This document shows, piece by piece, positions 1-4,866 of a stretch of DNA of 5,009 bases. Every line of letters starts with the position of its first letter. Positions within the stretch are counted from its first letter, which is position 1. Source of the DNA: an uncultured Bacillaceae bacterium (GTDB taxonomy: Bacteria; Bacillota; Bacilli; Bacillales; Caldibacillaceae); the NCBI GenBank assembly GCA_937934645.1, contig CALGYZ010000055.1, positions 1 through 5,009 on the forward strand. Direction: 5' to 3'. Position numbers and translations under genes: made by a program. Under the pieces are notes generated by a model. The model ran no database searches. It saw only the letters and a program-made list of their open reading frames with translations, and was not told the DNA's origin.

Positions 1-897
1 CGCGCGGATGATATCACCGTCTTTCAGATAATCGTCAATCTTCAACTGGCTCTCAAACAGTTTTTTCGCCCTCTCCTCATAGGAAATTGTTAAATTGGAC
101 ACGAACCCCATCTCTTCCGGAGAAAGATTCAAAGCGACGCCGCCTGTTGTTCCCGTCACCACCAAATCGCCTATGGAAAGGTCCATAATCCCGGACAATT
201 CAGTAAGAGTCTCATGCGGCTTGAACAGCAACTGACTCGTATTGGCCGATTGCCGCAATTCATCATTCACCCACAATTTTAATTCCAAATCATGAATAAG
301 CGGAATCTCCTCCGGGTCCAATAAATATAAGTAAGGACCGGTCGGACCGAACGTGCGGTAGCTTTTCCCTTTCAGCCACTGCCCCTGCAACAGCTGCACA
401 TCCCTCGCCGACACATCATTGAACATCACCAAACCGGCAACATACTCATGCAAATTTTCTTCAGTAACCTCCACGGGCTCCGTAATATCCGCACCAATCA
501 CCAGCCCCAATTCAATTTCATAATCCAACAGCTGCACGTGAGGCGGCCGGATAATATCTGCATAAGCCCCGCAGAGGCAGCTGTCCGCTTTGCTGAAAAT
601 CAAATTAAACGGCGGCCTTTTTGCTTCAAATCCCGATTCCTCTCTGTGCGAAGCATAATTGGCCCCTTGGCAAATGATTTTTGCCGGAGCGGTAACCGGG
701 CTCAAAATCGTTGCATCCTGCAGCGAAACCGTTTCGCCGTCCCCCTGCTCATACAGTTGTCTTGCTTTTTCTTTTCCTTTTTGTAAAAATTGAGCCAGTG
801 AGCCGAAAGTTTCCTGCAAGACAATGATGTCGTTCCCATGCACCACTCCCCAGTGTTGCCGGGAATCTTTTTCAAATCGGACTATCTGCAATCCCAC
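1..897 (-). CDS. Fumarylacetoacetate hydrolase (FAH) family protein, C-terminus cut by window edge
   Basis: I translated this from the reverse complement: 299 codons are open with no stop, running off position 1. The catalytic FAH fold is recognisable by its motifs. A lid motif NYxxHxxE lies at residues 80-87 (H84, E87), the first metal ligands are in DYEIEL (E127, E129), the third is in NDVSARD (D161), and the substrate loop TFGPTGP (182-188) and GTTGGVA (249-255) follow. Family members are Mg2+/Mn2+-dependent cytosolic enzymes that hydrolyse, decarboxylate or isomerise beta-diketo or 2-hydroxy-dienoic acids; the substrate cannot be told from sequence. At 299 residues it probably lacks only about 10-25 C-terminal residues. 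The GTG start (895-897) is chosen because GGGAGG (905-910) lies 7 nt upstream. Homoprotocatechuate-type isomerase/decarboxylase is one possible activity, but no pathway neighbours are visible to support it. Confidence 0.93.
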   Translation of the reverse strand, partial: MGLQIVRFEKDSRQHWGVVHGNDIIVLQETFGSLAQFLQKGKEKARQLYEQGDGETVSLQDATILSPVTAPAKIICQGANYASHREESGFEAKRPPFNLIFSKADSCLCGAYADIIRPPHVQLLDYEIELGLVIGADITEPVEVTEENLHEYVAGLVMFNDVSARDVQLLQGQWLKGKSYRTFGPTGPYLYLLDPEEIPLIHDLELKLWVNDELRQSANTSQLLFKPHETLTELSGIMDLSIGDLVVTGTTGGVALNLSPEEMGFVSNLTISYEERAKKLFESQLKIDDYLKDGDIIRA

Positions 898-904
898 GGT
901 TCTT

Positions 905-910
905 CCTCCC
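905..910 (-). promoter_or_regulatory. Ribosome binding site of the FAH gene
   Basis: On the minus strand this reads GGGAGG, 7 nt before the GTG at 897. It is the feature that fixes the non-ATG start of the FAH gene. Confidence 0.8.
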
Positions 911-930
911 TTCATTCATTTCTAAACGTA

Positions 931-936
931 ATTATA
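931..936 (-). promoter_or_regulatory. Possible -10 box for the FAH gene
   Basis: The minus strand reads a perfect TATAAT here, 34 nt before the GTG start, which would give a leader of roughly 25 nt. The hexamer at the expected -35 spacing (TTTAAT, 17-nt spacer) is a poor match to TTGACA, so the site is weak or needs an activator. It lies just downstream of the minus-strand terminator at 957-983, as expected for an independent promoter. Confidence 0.35.
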
Positions 937-956
937 AAAATTTTCTATCATTTATT

Positions 957-983
957 AAAAAAAATCCACCCATTATTGGGCAG
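957..983 (-). terminator. Intrinsic terminator, minus strand, upstream of the FAH gene
   Basis: As minus-strand RNA, CUGCCCA (983-977) pairs with UGGGUGG (972-966) around an AUAA loop. This gives 7 bp including two G·U pairs. It is followed after one A by eight U (964-957). The G·U pairs become A·C on the plus strand, so the structure is directional. It would stop transcripts coming from the right before they reach the FAH promoter, or could act as an attenuator in a long FAH leader. Confidence 0.5.
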
Positions 984-1083
984 GCCTTGTTTTGCATGGA
1001 AAGATCCTGTTCAACGATAACTTCTCTTCCTCTTAATTATGGAGACCTTTCTTATCTCTCCCGTCCTTATTGAAAAATTTCAC

Positions 1084-1121
1084 AAAAAACACCCATGAGC
1101 CCCAACCCGCAACCATGGGTG
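1084..1121 (-). terminator. Intrinsic terminator, minus strand
   Basis: A perfect 8-bp inverted repeat, CACCCATG (1090-1097) and CATGGGTG (1114-1121), encloses a 16-nt loop. On the minus strand the stem is followed directly by six U (1089-1084), the classic rho-independent layout. It probably ends read-through from the small gene at 1307-1528. On the plus strand the stem is followed by GAAAAG, not a U-run, so it acts one way only. Confidence 0.6.
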
Positions 1122-1256
1122 AAAAGATCTTTCTCACAAATTGTGATGCAAAAAAGTACATTTGACAAAAAGACCATTAAATAAATACATATTTTACATT
1201 CTTGAATTTTAGAATACCCCGTACGGCTTGACTAAAAAAATACACCCTATCCATAC

Positions 1257-1276
1257 AAAACGGCAACAGCCGCCTT
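1257..1276 (-). terminator. Weak hairpin just downstream of the small minus-strand gene
   Basis: On the minus strand AAGGCGGC (1276-1269) can pair with GCCGUUUU (1264-1257) around a UGUU loop. The stem has 8 bp, two of them G·U. It starts 31 nt after the stop of the 1307-1528 gene. The U-run is part of the stem and is followed by GUAUGG, so termination would be weak; the stronger candidate is at 1084-1121. Confidence 0.3.
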
Positions 1277-1306
1277 CCCAACCATCCGGACACAAGCCCC
1301 ATCCGC

Positions 1307-1528
1307 TTAATCCAATTTTACAAAAACTTTGCCGTTATTTAACTCGCACCAGTCCAAATCCTCAAAATCTTCACGATCCCCGTACTTATCCAAAAACGTT
1401 TCCTTATCCTCAAAAACCTCCATCGAACCCTGCTCCAACATAATTAACATACGATAAGGATTCAATTCAAAAACCTGCGAAACCGCAATCAACTCACCAA
1501 TATGAACCTTATCCGAAAAATTCTCCAC
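1307..1528 (-). CDS. Small acidic hypothetical protein (73 aa)
   Basis: I do not recognise a family. With the GTG start at 1526-1528 the product is 73 residues, strongly acidic, with a central FEDKETFLDKYG stretch (39-50), a DREDFEDLDWCEL segment (51-63) and an ending NGKVFVKLD. It has no signal peptide or membrane segment and one cysteine (C61), so it is probably cytosolic. The start is chosen because AAGGGGAG (1536-1543) lies 7 nt upstream; the frame stays open to a TTG at 1579, but that start has no ribosome binding site. The plus strand here is strikingly G-poor, which creates a proline-rich antisense reading frame that I take as an artefact. The composition and the ribosome binding site argue that this strand is the coding one. 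Confidence 0.62.
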   Translation of the reverse strand: MENFSDKVHIGELIAVSQVFELNPYRMLIMLEQGSMEVFEDKETFLDKYGDREDFEDLDWCELNNGKVFVKLD

Positions 1529-1535
1529 CCTACAT

Positions 1536-1543
1536 CTCCCCTT
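1536..1543 (-). promoter_or_regulatory. Ribosome binding site of the 73-aa gene
   Basis: The minus strand reads AAGGGGAG, 7 nt before the GTG at 1528. It decides between this start and a longer frame beginning with TTG at 1579. Confidence 0.55.
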
Positions 1544-1550
1544 CACACAA

Positions 1551-1733
1551 TCACACCTTAAAGTATTCACCAAAAACAAAACAAATATAATGGGACAGGG
1601 GGAAATGGGACAGGGGGACAGGTTCGCTGTCCCAAACGTTGGACAAATACACAGGTTTACTTTCCCGACGCCTTACCCGCCAACCACTTTCACGCTTAAC
1701 TGTAAACAAATGGCACCGGCAGTATCCAATCAT
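1551..1733 (-). CDS. Doubtful 60-aa ORF running into the REP-like repeat
   Basis: An ATG at 1731-1733 is preceded by AGGAG (1740-1744) with a 6-nt gap, a plausible ribosome binding site. The first half of the product is basic (KRESGWRVRRRESK around residues 13-26) and has two cysteines in a CRC motif near residue 5. From about residue 34 to 48 the frame is encoded by the REP-like repeat, and it ends 22 nt before the GTG of the downstream small gene. No family is recognised. It may be the remains of a small gene whose 3' part was replaced by the repeat, or simply chance. Confidence 0.2.
   Translation of the reverse strand: MIGYCRCHLFTVKRESGWRVRRRESKPVYLSNVWDSEPVPLSHFPLSHYICFVFGEYFKV
1591..1634 (+). 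repeat. REP-like repeat: duplicated GGGACAGGGGGA plus hairpin
   Basis: TGGGACAGGGGGA occurs twice in direct orientation (1591-1603 and 1606-1618), separated by AA. The second copy runs into a hairpin: GGGACAG (1615-1621), loop GTTCG, CTGTCCC (1627-1633). TGGGACAG of either direct copy can pair with the same CTGTCCCA arm, so alternative folds exist. From memory, GGGACAGG...CTGTCCC elements are dispersed in many Bacillota genomes and are reminiscent of REP sequences mobilised by IS200-like (RAYT) transposases. No transposase is present in this window. There is no U-run, so I do not call it a terminator. Confidence 0.7.
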
Positions 1734-1837
1734 TTCTTTCTCCTACCCCCGTCTGCCATATATCCCATATGCCTTTCTCACCAAAGGAAAAATTTCTTCG
1801 CCGTATAAATTCCCTGAAATTTGTTAAGGATAGATGC

Positions 1838-1845
1838 AGGAGGTG
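1838..1845 (+). promoter_or_regulatory. Ribosome binding site of the DUF1540 gene
   Basis: AGGAGGTG is close to the ideal anti-16S match and lies 6 nt before the TTG at 1852. An in-frame ATG at 1834 precedes and abuts this site and lacks its own spacing, so the TTG is preferred. Confidence 0.8.
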
Positions 1846-1851
1846 GACACA

Positions 1852-2007
1852 TTGGCTCAAGACGTACTTTGCGAAGTAAGCAACTGCAAATATTGGGATG
1901 AAGGAAACAAATGCAACGCCGATACCATTTACGTAGTCAGCCATAAAGGAAAACACGCTTCCGACAGCAAGGAAACCGACTGCAAAACATTTGTACCGGA
2001 ACTATAA
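1852..2007 (+). CDS. DUF1540 domain-containing protein (51 aa)
   Basis: Translated by eye, the product starts MAQDVLCEVSNC and ends DCKTFVPEL. It is a complete single DUF1540 unit: four cysteines at residues 7, 12, 21 and 44 (C-x4-C-x8-C-x22-C), the aromatic pair YW at 14-15, CNADTIYV after the third cysteine, and a final TDCKTF. The cysteine spacing suggests a small metal-binding or disulfide-linked fold, but the family's function is not established. There is no signal peptide, so it is presumably cytosolic. Length fits single-domain members in Bacillus relatives. The TTG start is set by the strong AGGAGGTG; the resulting MA N-terminus also matches family members as I recall them. It is convergent with the oxidoreductase gene. 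No convincing sigma-A promoter is visible: a TATAAA at 1804-1809 lacks a matching -35. Confidence 0.92.
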   Translation: MAQDVLCEVSNCKYWDEGNKCNADTIYVVSHKGKHASDSKETDCKTFVPEL

Positions 2008-2015
2008 TAAAATGA

Positions 2016-2046
2016 AACGGGACAAGGATGTGTTCCTTGTCCCGTT
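2016..2046 (-). terminator. Intrinsic terminator of the oxidoreductase gene, between convergent genes
   Basis: A perfect 13-bp stem (2016-2028 with 2034-2046) encloses a 5-nt TGTGT loop; the core is CGGGACAAGG/CCTTGTCCCG. On the minus strand the stem is followed by a U-rich tail (UUCAUUUUAUUAUA), which fits termination of the 2102-4045 gene 55 nt after its stop. On the plus strand the hairpin comes 9 nt after the DUF1540 stop but is followed by AATAAAAAAG. It would therefore be a poor terminator in that direction, though it may protect the 3' end. Confidence 0.65.
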
Positions 2047-2101
2047 AATAAAAAAGCCCTTTCCCGGTTCTTTTTTTTCCTGCTATTGACTCTCTTTTTT
2101 T

Positions 2102-4045
2102 CTATATTTTTCTGGCAAGGATTGACGCTTCATGGATGGCATGGAGTGCATTCCTTGGTTCTTTGGCATCCCCAATAATGTATAATTCTTTTCCAAGATC
2201 CTGCAATTCTTCATAAAGATGATTTACTGCTTTAGCACCCATGGCCAGAATAATTTTATTAATATTAGTTAACTCCTTTTCACGGCCTTCTGTTTCAATG
2301 ATTACCGTATTTGCTGAAATCTCTTTTACTGTCGAAGACGTGAATATTTTTGTTCCGTTGGCTTTTAATCTGTTCAACAAAGGGATTCGGTTAATATCCG
2401 GAATCCCCGGAGCAATATCATCCAACATCTCAACAATGGTGACAGACACTTTTCCTCTTGCGTTTGCAAAAATCGTATCGGCAATTTCTGCCCCAACCAT
2501 ACCTCCGCCGATAATTAAAATGTTTCCGGAATACGCGTTTTCCTTTCCGGACAACAAATCAAAACCGGTAACCACCTTTTCATTTTCAATACCTTTTATA
2601 TCCGGGATCATTGGTTCCGCACCTGTTGCTACAATAATTGTATCGGGATTTTCCTTTTTGACACGCTCTACTGTAACTTCCATCCCCAGTTCAATTTCAA
2701 CCCCTGACTTTTGCACTGCATTTGCTAAATAAATCACCCATTTTGTCAATTCCTGTTTAAATGGCGGAACTGAAGCAATATTGATTTGGCCGCCAAGCTT
2801 TTTTTCTTTTTCAATGATTTTCACATGATGTCCTCTTTTAGCCAATACCCTGGCTGCCTCAAGACCCGCAACACCGCCGCCAATAATCAAAACCCTTTTC
2901 GACTTTTCTGTCCGTTCATACCCCATTTCAGCTTCTTTTCCAACAGCCGGATTTATAATACAGGTGGCTTCCATTCTTCCTTCTTCCCGGGTGGTACAGC
3001 CGATTCCACAACTGGTGCAAGGAGCAATTTCATCAAATTTACCGGCCAAAGCTTTGTTAGGCAATTCCGGATCCGCAAGTAAAGCCCTGCCCATCACAAC
3101 CCCGTCCAGTCCGGTATGAGTGAGAATGTGTTCAGCATATCTAGCATCATAAATTTTTCCGACAACAAATACAGGAACGGAAGAAATTTCTTTAATGGCT
3201 GCTGCTTCTTTCACGTTCACTCCCATTTTCACACTATTTCCGGGTATGATCTTCCATGGCTTTTCATATTGAGAACTTCCAGATATTTCGAAGGCGTCTG
3301 CGCCAGCCTCAATGAATTTTGGAATCAAATAAAGCATGTCTGACAAAGAATTTCCGCCGGGTACTCTTTCATCACCTGAAATCCGCATCATAATGGGAAA
3401 ATCTTCCCCTGCTTTTTCTTTCATATCTCTAAGCACTTCCAAAGCAAATCTCGCTCTGCCATCCAAATCTCCACCGTATGCGTCCGTTCTCTTATTTCGC
3501 AATGGTGACAAAAATGACCCGGCCAACATATAAGCATGAGCGCAGTGGAACTCAATACCGTCAAAGCCCGCTTCTCTTGCTCTCCTTGCCGCATCACCAT
3601 ATAATCCGATAATCTTTTTAATTTCATCCACAGTCAATTCTCTTACCATTTGTCCAAATTGATTCGGATAGGCAGAGGGGCCTACCGGTTGCACGCCAAA
3701 AGTCCATGATATGGATTCCGGTCCCGGGTGGGTGATTTGAGGAATTACTTTGGCTCCTGCCGCATGAATTCGGTCCGTGAATTTTCGAAAAGATGGGATA
3801 AGTTTATCATCATGTAAGCCGATCGTAGGACCCATATAAGGTACATTGCCATCGACTGTGACCACATCAACGATGATAAGACCAACCCCACCTTTCGCCC
3901 TTTCTTCCCAAAAACGGGTCTGTCTCTCATTGATCGTACCATCCGGTGACTCCAATCCTAATGTCATCGGTGCCATGGCAATTCGGTTTTTTAACTCCAT
4001 TGAACCGACTCTTAACGGCGTAAAAAGCTTTTTAAAGTTCATCAT
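2102..4045 (-). CDS. NAD(P)H:flavin oxidoreductase, 2,4-dienoyl-CoA / 2-enoate reductase-like (OYE + 4Fe-4S + FAD/NAD domains)
   Basis: The 647-residue protein has the full layout of the FadH/enoate reductase/BaiCD-like group. Residues 1-335 form an FMN-binding Old Yellow Enzyme barrel: APMT (25-28), Q103, an HCAHAY active-site motif with H167, H170 and Y172, R221, and the FMN phosphate site VVMGRALLADP (316-326). A C-x2-C-x3-C-x11-C set (C343, C346, C350, C362) binds a 4Fe-4S cluster. Two dinucleotide folds follow: GGGVAG (389-394) for FAD, with LGGQ and the later IIGDA (623-627), and GGGMVG (513-518) for NAD(P)H. Electrons would pass NAD(P)H-FAD-4Fe4S-FMN to an activated C=C bond. The enzyme is cytosolic and the exact substrate is unknown. 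The first of two adjacent ATGs is chosen because AAAGGATG ends 5 nt before it. It appears to be monocistronic, with its own terminator. Confidence 0.95.
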   Translation of the reverse strand: MMNFKKLFTPLRVGSMELKNRIAMAPMTLGLESPDGTINERQTRFWEERAKGGVGLIIVDVVTVDGNVPYMGPTIGLHDDKLIPSFRKFTDRIHAAGAKVIPQITHPGPESISWTFGVQPVGPSAYPNQFGQMVRELTVDEIKKIIGLYGDAARRAREAGFDGIEFHCAHAYMLAGSFLSPLRNKRTDAYGGDLDGRARFALEVLRDMKEKAGEDFPIMMRISGDERVPGGNSLSDMLYLIPKFIEAGADAFEISGSSQYEKPWKIIPGNSVKMGVNVKEAAAIKEISSVPVFVVGKIYDARYAEHILTHTGLDGVVMGRALLADPELPNKALAGKFDEIAPCTSCGIGCTTREEGRMEATCIINPAVGKEAEMGYERTEKSKRVLIIGGGVAGLEAARVLAKRGHHVKIIEKEKKLGGQINIASVPPFKQELTKWVIYLANAVQKSGVEIELGMEVTVERVKKENPDTIIVATGAEPMIPDIKGIENEKVVTGFDLLSGKENAYSGNILIIGGGMVGAEIADTIFANARGKVSVTIVEMLDDIAPGIPDINRIPLLNRLKANGTKIFTSSTVKEISANTVIIETEGREKELTNINKIILAMGAKAVNHLYEELQDLGKELYIIGDAKEPRNALHAIHEASILARKI

Positions 4046-4050
4046 CTATC

Positions 4051-4058
4051 CATCCTTT
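4051..4058 (-). promoter_or_regulatory. Ribosome binding site of the oxidoreductase gene
   Basis: The minus strand reads AAAGGATG. The AAGGA core (4053-4057) is 7 nt from the first ATG (4045) and 10 nt from the second (4042), which favours the first ATG. Confidence 0.6.
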
Positions 4059-4065
4059 ACAAAAT

Positions 4066-4094
4066 GATATAAAACTGTACACCCCTTTTGTGAA
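4066..4094 (-). promoter_or_regulatory. Possible sigma-A promoter of the oxidoreductase gene
   Basis: On the minus strand TTCACA (4094-4089, one mismatch to TTGACA) and TATATC (4071-4066, two mismatches to TATAAT) are separated by exactly 17 nt. The -10 lies about 20 nt before the ATG, so the leader would be very short; an overlapping TATCAT could serve instead with a 19-nt gap. No operator is obvious. Confidence 0.35.
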
Positions 4095-4210
4095 AAGATG
4101 AGCATAACTGCAGCAAGCCACTTTTTCCCATGCTGAATCAGTTCCTTTTTTTCTCTCTTACCCCATTTTATCATGTAAGTATTTTTTAAATTTTACGGAA
4201 CCTTACAATT

Positions 4211-4390
4211 TTATGAATAAAAAAGCAAGCCCACTCTTATCCAAAATTCCCCCTCCCGCAGTTTATAAATTCCCACAGAAGCCAAATGCCATCACACCAA
4301 AAAACCTACCGCAAATTCTTTCTCCCTCAACCTAAATTTCAGGAAAGCGGAGCCACATAACCCATATTTTATTCCTATCAATCGCGTCAC
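4211..4390 (-). repeat. Degenerate two-unit repeat within a broken minus-strand frame
   Basis: Two related segments, 4244-4271 and 4313-4338, start 69 bp apart (23 codons) and share an AAATTC...CTCCC...AAATT skeleton on the plus strand. Read on the minus strand they lie in one frame: GTG at 4388-4390 with GGAGG (4399-4403) 8 nt upstream, a TGA after 32 codons (4292-4294), then open to TAA at 4211-4213. The peptide repeats itself imperfectly: KFRLREKEFAVGFLV before the TGA and YKLREGEFWIRVGLLF after it. I read it as a decayed dispersed repeat or pseudogene rather than a working gene. The family is not recognised with certainty. Confidence 0.4.
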
Positions 4391-4511
4391 TGCGGCCGCC
4401 TCCAGTTTTTTACAGCAAATGTTTGCGAGTAATTTTATACAAAGAAAAATGTCGAATATATGCCAATCTTAAGATAAAATAAAATAGATCAAAAATTTTG
4501 CTGAAATTGGC

Positions 4512-4763
4512 TTGGAGCACGGAGAGATATGGACTTTGGACAGCAAACCTTACTGCTTACAGGCTCTACACGGACTATCGCGGGAGAATTTTGAAAATGT
4601 AAAGCAAATCAACGACAATGTACCGGAAATGACAATTGATTCGGTTCATCGGCTGATAGAATACAGGGCAGCCCCCCTCATATCTATTGGCAAAACGGCT
4701 CGCGCTGAAAAATACCACATTTCCCATCATCTAAAAACGGTTCTCCTGACCATTCCCCAATAA
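4512..4763 (+). CDS. Unrecognised ORF or gene remnant (83 aa)
   Basis: I do not recognise this protein. The frame is open from 4488 to the TAA at 4761-4763; the only useful start, TTG at 4512, has no ribosome binding site. The product is mixed and mildly basic, with a middle segment LSRENFENVKQINDNVPEM (residues 23-41) that looks like ordinary helical protein, followed by IEYRAAPLISIGKTARA (49-65). It has no membrane segment, signal peptide or clear domain motif. The lack of a start signal plus protein-like composition would fit the C-terminal remnant of a decayed gene, but chance cannot be excluded. It stands alone between the divergent oxidoreductase gene and the membrane protein gene, 103 bp before the latter. 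Confidence 0.28.
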   Translation: MEHGEIWTLDSKPYCLQALHGLSRENFENVKQINDNVPEMTIDSVHRLIEYRAAPLISIGKTARAEKYHISHHLKTVLLTIPQ

Positions 4764-4851
4764 TAAAAACGTTCGCTGCAAGGTTCCATCCTCACCCGTC
4801 CCTAAGTCTTATTTTCAGTACCCGATTTGAAAAACTTCATAATGAAGCATT

Positions 4852-4857
4852 AGGAGA
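4852..4857 (+). promoter_or_regulatory. Ribosome binding site of the membrane protein gene
   Basis: AGGAGA lies 9 nt before the ATG at 4867. It overlaps no other start and supports this as a genuine gene. A small inverted repeat, CTTCA-TAA-TGAAG (4835-4847), sits just upstream and could be an operator, but there is no independent evidence. Confidence 0.65.
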
Positions 4858-4866
4858 GATAAATCA

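Noticed and set aside
911..922. ATGAATGAA on the minus strand next to the FAH ribosome binding site, resembling half of a Bacillus FadR operator
   Set aside because: Only one half-site is present; the expected inverted TCATTCA partner is missing at the right spacing.
957..983. T-box-like GGGTGG on the minus strand upstream of the FAH gene
   Set aside because: The rest of the T-box consensus (ACCGCG) is absent, the motif is part of the terminator stem itself, and the downstream gene is not an amino-acid or aminoacyl-tRNA gene.
448..1020. Plus-strand ORFs across the start of the FAH gene
   Set aside because: They are antisense to the clear FAH coding sequence or to the terminator region and have no domain signal.
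1162..1167. Perfect TTGACA -35 box on the plus strand
   Set aside because: No good -10 hexamer occurs at 16-18 nt and no credible plus-strand gene follows until 1852.
1228..1443. Plus-strand proline-rich reading frame
   Set aside because: It starts with TTG without a ribosome binding site and is the antisense of the better-supported 1307-1528 gene. Its composition reflects the G-poor strand.
1590..1956. Overlapping ORFs on both strands across the DUF1540 gene and its upstream region
   Set aside because: They conflict with the DUF1540 gene, which has conserved cysteines and an ideal ribosome binding site; the plus-strand ones begin inside or just after the REP-like repeat.
2241..4067. Several ORFs of 65-163 codons within the oxidoreductase locus on both strands
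   Set aside because: They are shadows of the intact 647-residue gene, whose motifs are continuous from end to end.
4046..4174. 42-codon minus-strand ORF in the same frame as the oxidoreductase, ending with a TAG directly before its ATG
   Set aside because: The ATG at 4174 has no ribosome binding site, the product is lysine-rich with no recognisable feature, and it overlaps the likely promoter of the oxidoreductase. The tight join is probably coincidence.
4392..4399. GCGGCCGC (a NotI-type palindrome) in an AT-rich stretch
   Set aside because: It is a single rare-cutter site by composition with no flanking repeat or vector-like sequence, so I give it no meaning of its own.
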